From Dyadobacter flavalbus (GTDB lineage Bacteria > Bacteroidota > Bacteroidia > Cytophagales > Spirosomataceae), in contig NZ_VBSN01000069.1 in NCBI RefSeq assembly GCF_006149045.1, positions 62,001 through 126,000 on the forward strand: a stretch of DNA of 64,000 bases, written 5' to 3'. Positions 16,712 through 24,784 of this stretch are shown in pieces (within the stretch, counting starts at the first letter, position 1; the number at the start of each line of letters is the position of its first letter). Below the pieces are notes generated by a model, which saw only the letters and a program-made list of their open reading frames with translations, was not told the DNA's origin and did not search any database. The position numbers and the translations under genes are program-made.

Positions 16712-17488
16712 TTAATTCTGCTTTGTCAGGCCAAGCAGCAGTTCAGGCTCGTTGGTGGTGATAAAATCAACGTCTTTTTCCAGAAACCATTTCATAGTCG
16801 CTTCGTCGTTTACAGTCCACACATTTGTGATCAGTTTTTGCTGGCGCATGGCAGCAATGTAATCTTCTTTTCTTTTGTAAACACTGAAATGATAATCAAT
16901 TCCGTCCAGGCCGGCGGCAGCAATTTCCTCAGGCGTTTTGTCACCGTTCAGGTATTCCACATGCGCTTTGGGCGCAAGTTCTTTTACTTTTTTGCAAACG
17001 TCGAAGTCAAAGGCAATGTAGTCTGTTATTTTCTCCACTTTAAGCTTTTTTACCATTTCGACGCATTTTGTCGCCAGCGCAAGTGAACGCTCTTTGCCAA
17101 GCGAAGAAGTTTTAATTTCCAGAATAAGTCTCGTCTTTTTCTGTTTGGAACCGGCTTTCAGATAGGCTTCAAGCGTCGGAAGACTTTCGCCGTTTTCCAG
17201 TTTGATCTTGGAAAGCTCGGCAGAAGTGGTTTTTTCAAGATGCGTCCCTTTGATCTCATGATCGTGCAATACATAAAGAACTGAATCCGCCGACATATGC
17301 ACGTCAAATTCACTGCCGTAACATCCGAGCTTGATGGCATGTTCCAGCGCAGCAATGGAGTTTTCCGTGGCTCCGGTATTTTTCCATGCACCGCGGTGCG
17401 CAATGACTTTGTTTTTATTCTGAGACATACTTTCAAAATTGATCAGGCAAAGTAAGCCAACTGCAAGCGTTAAAATATAGTTCTTCAT
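16712..17488 (-). CDS. Glycerophosphodiester phosphodiesterase family protein
   Basis: A 258-residue secreted protein (signal peptide ~1-22) with a GDPD TIM-barrel. The catalytic start AHRGAWKNTGATENS carries the HR pair and the Glu. GSEFDVHMSADSVLYVLHDHEIKGT follows with the metal ligands (E, D) and the second His. ILEIKTSS and WTVNDEATMKWFLEKDVDFITTNEP close the barrel. It would hydrolyse glycerophosphodiesters in the periplasm. The leader contains a nested hairpin at 17512-17552. Confidence 0.92.
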   Translation of the reverse strand: MKNYILTLAVGLLCLINFESMSQNKNKVIAHRGAWKNTGATENSIAALEHAIKLGCYGSEFDVHMSADSVLYVLHDHEIKGTHLEKTTSAELSKIKLENGESLPTLEAYLKAGSKQKKTRLILEIKTSSLGKERSLALATKCVEMVKKLKVEKITDYIAFDFDVCKKVKELAPKAHVEYLNGDKTPEEIAAAGLDGIDYHFSVYKRKEDYIAAMRQQKLITNVWTVNDEATMKWFLEKDVDFITTNEPELLLGLTKQN

Positions 17489-17511
17489 TTTAGAATGATT
17501 GGATTTTTATA

Positions 17512-17552
17512 AAAAGACAGTTTACGCCGGTTTTTACCGCATGCTGTCTTTT
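17512..17552. promoter_or_regulatory. Nested hairpin in the leader of the GDPD gene
   Basis: Nine-nucleotide perfect arms at 17512-17520 and 17544-17552 enclose an inner CGGT/ACCG hairpin. T runs flank it on both strands (TTTT after it on plus; TTTTTAT after it on minus, about 25 nt ahead of the GDPD ATG). It could be a terminator of an upstream transcript or an attenuator. Confidence 0.4.
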
Positions 17553-17696
17553 CCATTGAAAGCCGGAAATTACAGCAAGTTTGAGTAAACGGTATTAGCC
17601 GAATGTTAAATTTTCAAGAAACGGGTTTTTCATTTTTAAAGCCGGCTGAGAACCGTACGCTGTGCAATTCTGCATTTTAAATGCTAACTTCCTGCT

Positions 17697-18740
17697 ATGG
17701 AACAGGGTGATGTCAAGATTTTAAAGAAAAAACCGATTTATCCGGTCAGTGTGGAATTAAGAAAATACCTGCGTTTTTATCAGCGGGACGCCAAGTTGCC
17801 GGTCGGTTATCAGGATCTGCTTGGCTTTTACGAATCGTTTCCGGTGATGGATAAAAACGGGAAAGATACGTTGTGGGAAAGCCCGATGTATCCGCCGCAT
17901 GAAATGGAACGGCTGCATAATGGTTTGAAAAAAGCGTATGCCATGCTGAAGGCTTCGGGCAATCTGCGCATTGTCGAGCATAAATATATTGACCGCATTG
18001 ATTACTGCAAGTTTGGCAATTCCAACCCTTTCCGGATCAAGATTGTAAACAGGCTGAATGATATTTACGATTATTTCTACGTGAAAAGAGCCGATGCTTC
18101 GCGCATTTACGGTCTTGAACTCGAAGAGATTTTTTCGCCCAATCAGGTTAATTACCTTGTTGACGGCGACAGCCTGATCGAAGAACATATTGCCGGCATT
18201 CCGGGTGATGAATTTGCCAAATCACGTCTGCGACATACCGATTACAATCCGATCCGCATTGCAAAAGAATTTGTAAAGTTCAACGAACGCTGCATGATTA
18301 CGCTGCTGGGTGATATGCGAGCGTATAATTTCGTGATGCAGATCACGCCCGATTTCGACGATTTCCAGTTCCGTCTACGCGCCATTGATTTTGACCAGCA
18401 GTTTTACGAGGGAAACTTGAAAGTGTACATGCCGCAGTTTTTCAAGGAAAATCGTCCGTATGTGGAACTGGCTATGGAATATCTGACGGACAAAACGGTT
18501 CTGCAGTATCAGCAGGAAGAACAGTCGTCGATTATGTATCAGGCAAGAAGCGAGAAGCACCGTTTGAAGGAATTGCGTGATGTTTCCAAAAAAGACAATA
18601 TTTCCACAATGGAAAATATTCATCAGCTTCGGGAAGGGCTTTTCAGGCATTATGCTGATAGCCATTACCATACGTGTGAAAGCATGACGGACATTATCGA
18701 ACTCAATATCAAAAACGTGATCCGTCAGGTGAATGCGTGA
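17697..18740 (+). CDS. Uncharacterised protein with protein-kinase-like motifs
   Basis: A 347-residue soluble protein without signal peptide; I do not recognise a named family. Several segments line up in order with a protein-kinase-like fold: a YFYVKRADASRIYGLELEE stretch (K130 as the beta-3 lysine, a Glu near 139-143 as the helix-C Glu), a hinge-like SLIEEHIAGIPGDEF (159-173), a catalytic-loop-like LLGDMRAYNFVM (203-214; D206, N211) and a DFG-like AIDFDQQ (229-235; D231). The C-terminal ~110 residues are charged and helical. Whether it phosphorylates anything is unknown. It is a monocistronic gene between GDPD and mnmA. Confidence 0.75.
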   Translation: MEQGDVKILKKKPIYPVSVELRKYLRFYQRDAKLPVGYQDLLGFYESFPVMDKNGKDTLWESPMYPPHEMERLHNGLKKAYAMLKASGNLRIVEHKYIDRIDYCKFGNSNPFRIKIVNRLNDIYDYFYVKRADASRIYGLELEEIFSPNQVNYLVDGDSLIEEHIAGIPGDEFAKSRLRHTDYNPIRIAKEFVKFNERCMITLLGDMRAYNFVMQITPDFDDFQFRLRAIDFDQQFYEGNLKVYMPQFFKENRPYVELAMEYLTDKTVLQYQQEEQSSIMYQARSEKHRLKELRDVSKKDNISTMENIHQLREGLFRHYADSHYHTCESMTDIIELNIKNVIRQVNA

Positions 18741-18743
18741 AAA

Positions 18744-18776
18744 TTGGACTTTCCTGAAAGATTAATCCTACCTTTG
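18744..18776 (+). promoter_or_regulatory. Promoter of mnmA
   Basis: TACCTTTG at 18769-18776 matches TAnnTTTG exactly. A TTG lies 22 nt upstream (18744-18746), slightly longer than the usual spacing. The predicted leader is about 80 nt. Confidence 0.45.
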
Positions 18777-18862
18777 CAGAACCATTCAGCGGACAAAAGC
18801 TGTTACTTCTTTAATTTAAATCAATCAAATCGGAAGGCATTCAACCTTCGCAGATTACAGAA

Positions 18863-19966
18863 ATGAGCAAACACGGACGAATTCTCGTCGCCATGAGTGG
18901 CGGCATCGACAGCTCGCTGGCAGCTGTTATGTTACATGAACAAGGTTATGAAGTCATTGGCATGACGATGAAAACCTGGGATTACGCCAGCAGCGGAGGT
19001 ACCAAAAAAGAAACCGGCTGCTGCTCGCTTGATTCGATCAACGATGCCCGGAACATTGCCGTTGAACTGGGGTTTCCACATTACATTCTGGATATCAGAA
19101 CCGAGTTCGGTGATTATGTCATTGATCATTTTACAGGCGAATACCTCGAAGGACGTACGCCGAATCCGTGTGTGCTGTGCAACACGCACATTAAATGGGA
19201 CGCGCTCCTGAAACGTGCGGACCGGCTGGACTGTGAATTTATCGCAACCGGACATTATGCCAATATGCAGTTTAACGACGGCCGTTATTATGTTTCAAAA
19301 GGAATTGACAGCTGGAAAGACCAGAGCTATGTGCTTTGGGGCGTTTCACAGGAAAGCCTTTCAAGAACCAAATTGCCGTTAGGTTATCTGCATAAATCGG
19401 AAATCAGGGAAATGGCGCGGGAAAGAGGGTTTATTGATCTGGTCAACAAGTCGGAAAGCTATGAAATCTGCTTTGTGCCGGATAACGATTACCGCGGGTT
19501 TCTAAAAAGAAGAATTCCCGGTCTTGAACAGGAAGTTGCAGGCGGCAATTTCGTTTTTGAGGACGGAACGGTTGTAGGCAAGCATGAAGGTTACCCGTTT
19601 TATACAGTCGGTCAGCGCAAAGGACTTGGCATTGCGTTGGGAAAACCGGCTTTTGTTACCGAAATCCGTAAAGAAACAAATGAAGTGGTTCTGGGCGATT
19701 TGCCGGACTTGTTCCGCGACGGCATGTACGTAAGCAAGCTGAATTTGCAAAAATACGCATCCATTGAAAAACCGCTTGAAACAATAACCAAAGTAAGATA
19801 CAAACACGACGGAACGCCGGCTTTAATTGAACAAACAGAGCCGGACAGAATTGTAGCGCGTTTTCATGACGGCGTAAACGGCATTGCACCCGGCCAGGCA
19901 GCCGTATTTTATGAAGGCGACGATGTAGTCGGCGGAGGCTGGATTATGAAGAGTTTCCGGCAGTAA
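18863..19966 (+). CDS. mnmA: tRNA-specific 2-thiouridylase MnmA
   Basis: A 367-residue enzyme that thiolates U34 of tRNA-Lys, -Glu and -Gln. The P-loop PP-motif SGGIDSS is at 12-18 (usually SGGVDSS), the first catalytic Cys is C103 in NPCVLCN and the second is C203 in YEICFVPD. GHYAN (130-134), the NDYRGFLKRR segment and the C-terminal beta domain (TVGQRKGLGIA, INGIAPGQAAVFY-like end) match family layout and length. A perfect -7 box lies upstream and a terminator lies at 19991-20035. Confidence 0.96.
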   Translation: MSKHGRILVAMSGGIDSSLAAVMLHEQGYEVIGMTMKTWDYASSGGTKKETGCCSLDSINDARNIAVELGFPHYILDIRTEFGDYVIDHFTGEYLEGRTPNPCVLCNTHIKWDALLKRADRLDCEFIATGHYANMQFNDGRYYVSKGIDSWKDQSYVLWGVSQESLSRTKLPLGYLHKSEIREMARERGFIDLVNKSESYEICFVPDNDYRGFLKRRIPGLEQEVAGGNFVFEDGTVVGKHEGYPFYTVGQRKGLGIALGKPAFVTEIRKETNEVVLGDLPDLFRDGMYVSKLNLQKYASIEKPLETITKVRYKHDGTPALIEQTEPDRIVARFHDGVNGIAPGQAAVFYEGDDVVGGGWIMKSFRQ

Positions 19967-19990
19967 AGCCGTAAAACAATATTAAAAATT

Positions 19991-20035
19991 AAAGTTCCGG
20001 AACAGTGAGTATTGCTCAGCTGTTTCGGAGCTTTT
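19991..20035 (+). terminator. Rho-independent terminator of mnmA
   Basis: An imperfect stem of about 20 positions (arms 19991-20009 and 20014-20033, with a few mismatches and wobbles) runs into TTTTT at 20032-20036. It starts 25 nt after the mnmA stop codon. Confidence 0.7.
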
Positions 20036-20054
20036 TGTTCTTCTTAAATAAAAA

Positions 20055-20102
20055 AACACCTGACGTGCTTGGATGAGTTGCAATCCAAGCACGTCAGGTG
20101 TT
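20055..20102 (-). terminator. Strong terminator of the rlmB transcript
   Basis: A perfect 20-bp stem (20055-20074 with 20083-20102) has an 8-nt loop. On the minus strand it is followed by a run of T (the A tract at 20049-20056), so it should stop transcription leaving rlmB. Together with 19991-20035 it forms a back-to-back terminator pair. Confidence 0.85.
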
Positions 20103-20121
20103 ATGTACAAAATTATAAAAT

Positions 20122-20892
20122 CTACTTGATTCTTTGCCTTACTGCTTCATAGAGTACGATTGAACTGGCCACGGAAACATTCAGCGATTCCACTTGCCCG
20201 ATTAACGGGATTCTTGCGCCGCTGTCGGCAAGCTGTATAAATTCCTTTGAAATCCCGTCTTCTTCAGAACCCATGATGATGACAGTCGGAATGGAAAAAT
20301 CAATATCGTAAAGGGATTTATCTGTTTTTTCGGTACAGGCGATAATCTGCAGACCGCTGTTTCTTAAATACATCAAAGTTTCGTACAGGTTCGGCTCACG
20401 GCAAACGGGCAGAAAGTTTAAGGCACCGGAAGACGTTTTCATCGCATCCGCATTGATCTGTGCGCCGCCTTTCATCGGAACAATAAGCGCCTGTACGCCC
20501 GCACATTCGGCTGTTCGCGCAATGGCTCCGAAGTTTCTTACATCCGTTACCCTGTCAAGCAGCAGCAAAAGCGGTGTTTTTCCATCTTCGTAAACCTGCG
20601 TCAACACGTTATGCAGCGGCATGTACTGAATAGGCGATACAAACGCAATGACGCCCTGATGATTTTTACGCGTTACACGATTCAGTTTTTCGACCGGCAC
20701 GCGCTGAAAAGGAACGCCCATTTCCTTGGCCAGTTTCTCGATTTCAGCTAATCCGAATTCGCGCTGAATGAACAGGCGTTCTATTTCCTTGCCCGAACGC
20801 AGGGTTTCAAGTACAGATTGCGTACCAAAAACCATATCGGCCTGGGACTGTCTTGGGGCGGGTTTTCTTACCGTATACTTCCGTTTCTCCAT
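20122..20892 (-). CDS. rlmB: 23S rRNA 2'-O-ribose methyltransferase (RlmB/TrmH family)
   Basis: A 256-residue SpoU-class (SPOUT) methyltransferase. The N-terminal substrate-binding part has DMVFGTQSVLETLRSGKEIERLFIQ. The knotted C-terminal domain carries the three SpoU motifs: DRVTDVRNFGAIARTAECAGV, IIMGSEEDGISKEF and IPLIGQVESLNVSVASSIVLYE. This is the RlmB layout, acting on a G in the 23S rRNA peptidyl-transferase region. I used ATG 20892, giving a 25-nt overlap with the upstream GWxTD gene; a TTG at 20913 is possible. Confidence 0.9.
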   Translation of the reverse strand: MEKRKYTVRKPAPRQSQADMVFGTQSVLETLRSGKEIERLFIQREFGLAEIEKLAKEMGVPFQRVPVEKLNRVTRKNHQGVIAFVSPIQYMPLHNVLTQVYEDGKTPLLLLLDRVTDVRNFGAIARTAECAGVQALIVPMKGGAQINADAMKTSSGALNFLPVCREPNLYETLMYLRNSGLQIIACTEKTDKSLYDIDFSIPTVIIMGSEEDGISKEFIQLADSGARIPLIGQVESLNVSVASSIVLYEAVRQRIK

Positions 20893-22151
20893 GCTTCTAC
20901 TACTGGATACCAAATAGGCTGGTATTCGGCATAGCGAACCAGTTCATAATGATCATCCACAAATTGATTGTTTTTGCGATTAAATGTAAAATTGACGTTC
21001 TGGGCATTTCCCCGCTGGTCATACGTCCAGACTTCCCGGTCTTTACTGCGCTGAACTTTGTCAGGCGATCCCAGAACAATGTAAATCATTCCCTTATCTG
21101 TTTTCCAGCCCTCTTTATAAGTTGTAAAAAGCTGATTGGCTTCTTCCACGCGCCTGTAAAATGACCGGATGGACTGTTGTGCAAGCGGCGCATTTCCATT
21201 CATCAGTGTAAGCCAGTATTTATCCAGCGCTTTTTTGTAATCTTCCGCCTTCTTAATTTCATTGATTTCATTGTTGGTGCTCATGTAGAGCAGCGGGCCA
21301 AGCAGCAGTTGCGGCTGTGTCAGTTTAGGAAACCGCTCATTTACAACCAGCAGGCCAAGTCCTTCCGATTGCGTCGTGTCGGAAAAGATATTGTAAAGTC
21401 CTTCTTTGGAAAATTGCAGCGTTTCGTTGGAGTTGATCGTGAAAGTACTGTCGACTTCCAGCGATCTGCTGACGTTCTTTGGCGCCACGTTCATGGGCGA
21501 ACCGGCCGCTTCGAAATCGTGGTTATAATAATATACATGCAGCTTTTCGCCATTGCCTTCTGCTTTCTTCAATGTAAAAGGCTCATTGATGTTCACATAA
21601 TGGCGTTGCAATGGCTGCTGACTTGCAGCCGTATAAACACCATATGTAACATTTACATCCTGCTTTTTGAAACGGATCGTAAGGTCGTTCAATACTTTTT
21701 TCAGTGTTCCGGCCTGACTGATTTCGCTCAGCAGAACGCCGTAATCCTTGTTCGGGCTTTTGATATCGTAAGCAATTACAATCTTGTCGCCCACTCGGGA
21801 AACATTGGATGAATCAAGCTTTACGTTTCCATAACCCAGGCGTTCTCTTGTTCCGTAATCGGAATAGATTACGTAGTTCAGGTTGTATAATTTTGTGAAT
21901 TCCTCCGCAGCCATCGGGTTTTTTCCCTTATAGGCATCCACATACAAGAAAACTTTGGTCTGCGTTGTATCCTTTAAAAGATATTTGCTCTGAATGGAAA
22001 TAAGCGAAAGTTCTTCATTTACCGGGGCAGACTGCTGCGACGGCCGTACCTGTGCTTCGGGCAGTTGCTTCGCAGTCTTGTTCGACGAAGCGCACCCGGC
22101 CATGACCATAACCGTCAATATATAAATGCAAAGGCTAAATCTGGTTCTCAT
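20868..22151 (-). CDS. GWxTD domain lipoprotein
   Basis: A 427-residue lipoprotein; the signal peptide ends in a lipobox with C20 (VMAGC). The C-terminal third carries the motif that names the family: EEANQLFTTYKEGWKTDKGMIYIVLGSPDKV, followed by EVWTYDQ. Ahead of it are two beta-rich regions. GWxTD proteins are widespread in Bacteroidota but have no known biochemical role. The coding region overlaps the start of rlmB and sits directly after the SDR gene, so the three are probably one operon. Confidence 0.88.
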   Translation of the reverse strand: MRTRFSLCIYILTVMVMAGCASSNKTAKQLPEAQVRPSQQSAPVNEELSLISIQSKYLLKDTTQTKVFLYVDAYKGKNPMAAEEFTKLYNLNYVIYSDYGTRERLGYGNVKLDSSNVSRVGDKIVIAYDIKSPNKDYGVLLSEISQAGTLKKVLNDLTIRFKKQDVNVTYGVYTAASQQPLQRHYVNINEPFTLKKAEGNGEKLHVYYYNHDFEAAGSPMNVAPKNVSRSLEVDSTFTINSNETLQFSKEGLYNIFSDTTQSEGLGLLVVNERFPKLTQPQLLLGPLLYMSTNNEINEIKKAEDYKKALDKYWLTLMNGNAPLAQQSIRSFYRRVEEANQLFTTYKEGWKTDKGMIYIVLGSPDKVQRSKDREVWTYDQRGNAQNVNFTFNRKNNQFVDDHYELVRYAEYQPIWYPVVEAWRNGSIR

Positions 22152-23113
22152 ATACGTGTTTTCATCATTTGAGAAATAACGAATGAACAGGTAAAATTAC
22201 CCAATAAAACGGTAAGAAAATTTTTATTCCGGATTCTTGCTGTCCCGACCTGCACTTTTTGTCTGAGATTCAATGGCATCCATTGATCGTCAGTTACTTC
22301 TTTCAAAAAATTGAATTGGCCTGCAGAAAGGATTTCGCCTCCATCCAGCGTAATGACTTCTCCCGTCATGTATGCCGAATAATCCGACATCAGATAGGCA
22401 GCCAGATTGGCAAGTTCCTGATGATTACCGACACGTTGAAGCGGAATGCGGTTTTCAAAAGAGAATTTTTTGGCAAGTTCTTCCGGAAAAAGCCGGTCCC
22501 AGGCGCCTTTCGTCGGAAATGGCCCCGGTGCGATGGCGTTAAGACGGATGCCGTGCGATGCCCATTCAAAAGCCAGCGATTTCGTCATGGCAAGTACGCC
22601 GGCCTTTGCCATGGCCGATGGAACGACCCAGCCTGAACCTGTCCAGGCATAAGTCGTGGAAATATTTAGTACGGTTCCTTTGATATTATTTTCGATCCAG
22701 TATTTGCCAAGTGCCAGCGTAAAATAGTAAGTCCCGCGCAAAACAATATCCACAACCGTATCCACTGCTTTGTAGGAAAGCTTTTCCGTCGGACTTATAA
22801 AATTCCCGGCTGAATTATTGACCAGCCCGTCCACACGGCCGAATTTTTCAATGGATTTTGCTATGACATTTTCAATCTGTCCGGTCTCGCGAACATCGCA
22901 CGCAATGGCAAGCACATTTCCGCCGATGGTTTCAATCAGTTCGTTCGCAGTTTTTTCAAGCACTTCCAGGCGCCGGCTGCATATCACAATGTTTGCACCG
23001 AGTTTCAGGAAATAAGCAGCCATGGATCTGCCCAGTCCCGTTCCGCCGCCGGTTACAACAATCGTTTTGTTTTCCAATGCTCCGTCGCGAAGCATTCCGT
23101 CGGTAAAAGCCAT
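22148..23113 (-). CDS. SDR family oxidoreductase (2,4-dienoyl-CoA reductase-like), 3' end apparently frameshifted
   Basis: A 321-residue short-chain dehydrogenase. The NAD(P)-binding TGGGTGLG (~21-28), CDVRE, NNSAGNF (the NNAG motif) and DGGE near ~252 are visible. The Tyr-x3-Lys catalytic motif is replaced: the usual YAxxK position reads SAMAKAG, a pattern seen in the 2,4-dienoyl-CoA reductase group, where Ser replaces Tyr. Ahead of position ~22280 the sequence is normal. After QW the frame runs on into a basic tail and overlaps the next gene by 4 nt. In the next frame the end would read DAIESQTKSAGRDSKNPE then TAA at 22224, which resembles family C-termini better. Confidence 0.85.
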   Translation of the reverse strand: MAFTDGMLRDGALENKTIVVTGGGTGLGRSMAAYFLKLGANIVICSRRLEVLEKTANELIETIGGNVLAIACDVRETGQIENVIAKSIEKFGRVDGLVNNSAGNFISPTEKLSYKAVDTVVDIVLRGTYYFTLALGKYWIENNIKGTVLNISTTYAWTGSGWVVPSAMAKAGVLAMTKSLAFEWASHGIRLNAIAPGPFPTKGAWDRLFPEELAKKFSFENRIPLQRVGNHQELANLAAYLMSDYSAYMTGEVITLDGGEILSAGQFNFLKEVTDDQWMPLNLRQKVQVGTARIRNKNFLTVLLGNFTCSFVISQMMKTRI

Positions 23114-23253
23114 TGGATTGGGTTTTAATGGATACAGTATTGCAGTAAAGATAAAATTTTATTGCAATTGTTATATTTCTGATTCGGCTTAATTGCAGGT
23201 TGTCCGTTTTTCATCCGGCAAATACATGCAAATCGGAAGCAGTAAAAACCGGT

Positions 23254-24174
23254 TTATTGCTGTGCAAGCAAGTAAAGTACAGCCATACGAACGGCGACTC
23301 CGTTTTCCACCTGATCCAGAATAATGGAATGCTGTGAGTCGGCTGCATCCGAAGACAGTTCCACGCCGCGGTTGATCGGGCCGGGGTGCATCAGCACAAT
23401 TTCCTTGTTCAGGTCGTCCAGCATGGCTTTGTTTATTCCGTAATAAAGCGAATACTCGCGCAGCGAAGGAAAATACTTGATCTGCTGCCTTTCAAGCTGA
23501 ATGCGAAGCACATTGGCCACATCGCACCAGGCCAGCGCTTCTTTTACATTGTGGCTGATTTTTACACCCAGTTCGCCCAAATGCTTCGGGATCAGCGTGG
23601 AAGGTCCGCAAACCATAATTTCCGCTCCGAGTTTCTGAAGGCAGAAAATATTGGACAATGCAACTCTGGAATGCGTGATATCGCCGATGATGGCAATTTT
23701 TTTTCCGGTCAGATCGCCCAGTTTTTCACGCATGGAAAATGCATCCAGCAATGCCTGCGTCGGGTGCTCGTGCGTACCGTCACCGGCGTTCACCACATTG
23801 GCAGGAATCCGGGTGGAAAGATAATGCGGTGCACCCGGACTGCTGTGGCGCATCACGATCATGTCCACTTTCATCGCCAAAATGTTATTGACGGTATCGA
23901 GCAGCGTTTCGCCTTTGGTAACGGAGCTGCCGGAAGCTGAAAAATTGACGACATCTGCCGAAAGTCTTTTCTCCGCCAGCTCGAAAGAAAGCCGTGTACG
24001 GGTCGAATTTTCAAAAAAAACGTTGGCAATCGTAATGTCTCTGAGTGAAGGAACTTTCTTGATAGGCCGGTTGATGACTTCCTTAAACTGAGTCGCTGTA
24101 TCTAGTATGGTTTGAATGTCATTCTCGTTCAGGTTTTTAATTCCAAGTAAGTGCCGGACCGAAAGTTTTGTCAT
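23254..24174 (-). CDS. pyrB: Aspartate carbamoyltransferase catalytic subunit
   Basis: A 306-residue enzyme joining aspartate and carbamoyl phosphate in pyrimidine synthesis. The carbamoyl-phosphate motif FFENSTRTRLSFE is near 52-64, SSVTKGETLLDT follows near 84-95, then the HPTQALLDAFSM block and, near the end, LMHPGPINRGVE. No pyrI regulatory subunit is adjacent, as is normal in this phylum. A TATCTTTG box lies 24 nt upstream of the ATG. Confidence 0.96.
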   Translation of the reverse strand: MTKLSVRHLLGIKNLNENDIQTILDTATQFKEVINRPIKKVPSLRDITIANVFFENSTRTRLSFELAEKRLSADVVNFSASGSSVTKGETLLDTVNNILAMKVDMIVMRHSSPGAPHYLSTRIPANVVNAGDGTHEHPTQALLDAFSMREKLGDLTGKKIAIIGDITHSRVALSNIFCLQKLGAEIMVCGPSTLIPKHLGELGVKISHNVKEALAWCDVANVLRIQLERQQIKYFPSLREYSLYYGINKAMLDDLNKEIVLMHPGPINRGVELSSDAADSQHSIILDQVENGVAVRMAVLYLLAQQ

Positions 24175-24197
24175 TGCTGGTGTTCTGGAAAGTTTGG

Positions 24198-24205
24198 CAA
24201 AGATA
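24198..24205 (-). promoter_or_regulatory. Candidate -7 element of pyrB
   Basis: TATCTTTG on the minus strand matches TAnnTTTG exactly. The -33 region has TGTT instead of TTG. It would give a leader of about 15-20 nt with no room for a PyrR-type attenuator. Confidence 0.45.
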
Positions 24206-24245
24206 ACAAGGAAGGCGTCATTGGGAACAGGAAATTGAATTTTTG

Positions 24246-24277
24246 TTGCTGAATATGGTGACGCGCCTTTAACTTTA
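24246..24277 (+). promoter_or_regulatory. Promoter of the GreA/GreB-like gene
   Basis: TTG (24246-24248), 21-nt spacer, then TAACTTTA (24270-24277; seven of eight positions). A short CAGAA/TTCTG hairpin lies in the ~50-nt leader. Confidence 0.45.
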
Positions 24278-24331
24278 CCGTCAAAAGCCGTTTCAGAATG
24301 GCCGCCGTTCTGTAACCTTTATCTGGATTTT

Positions 24332-24778
24332 ATGAATAAAACCGCACTTGTTGCTTATTTGAAAACCTTGCTGGAAGAACGTATGATGGTGGCATGGAAT
24401 GCCATGCAGGCAGCGCAGGATTCAGCGAATGATCAGGGAAAAAGCTCGATGGGTGACAAATATGAAACTTCGCGTTCCATGGGCCAGCTCGACCGCAACA
24501 TGCATGCTCGCCAGTACGAACAGGTCAGGCAGGAAAGGCTGCTGCTGGAAAAAATCGGTGAGTCTGAAACTTCTCAGCGCAGTTCAGTCGGTTCGCTGCT
24601 GGAAACTTCCGCAGGTTGGTTTTTTATTGCAGTCAGTCTCGGTGCCGTTAAAATAGAAGATGAGACCGTGATTGCAGTCTCATCTTCGTCGCCTGTCGGC
24701 GCTTCTCTTTTAGGAAAAGAAGCCGGCAGCCCATTTGATTTTATGAAAAAACAGCATCAGATTCTGGCTATTTACTAG
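24332..24778 (+). CDS. GreA/GreB-like protein
   Basis: A 148-residue protein. The first ~75 residues look like an antiparallel coiled coil with an acidic/polar tip (SSMGDKYETSRSMGQLD). The C-terminal part, VIAVSSSSPVGASLLGKEAGSPFDF, closely follows the GreA/GreB C-terminal domain pattern (SP...LLGK..GD). This suggests a secondary-channel binding RNA polymerase factor, although classic Gre proteins have a different acidic tip. Proteins of this kind are sometimes mislabelled as 3-oxoacyl-ACP synthase in databases. It is convergent with the YebC gene, 6 nt apart. Confidence 0.7.
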   Translation: MNKTALVAYLKTLLEERMMVAWNAMQAAQDSANDQGKSSMGDKYETSRSMGQLDRNMHARQYEQVRQERLLLEKIGESETSQRSSVGSLLETSAGWFFIAVSLGAVKIEDETVIAVSSSSPVGASLLGKEAGSPFDFMKKQHQILAIY

Positions 24779-24784
24779 TCAGGA

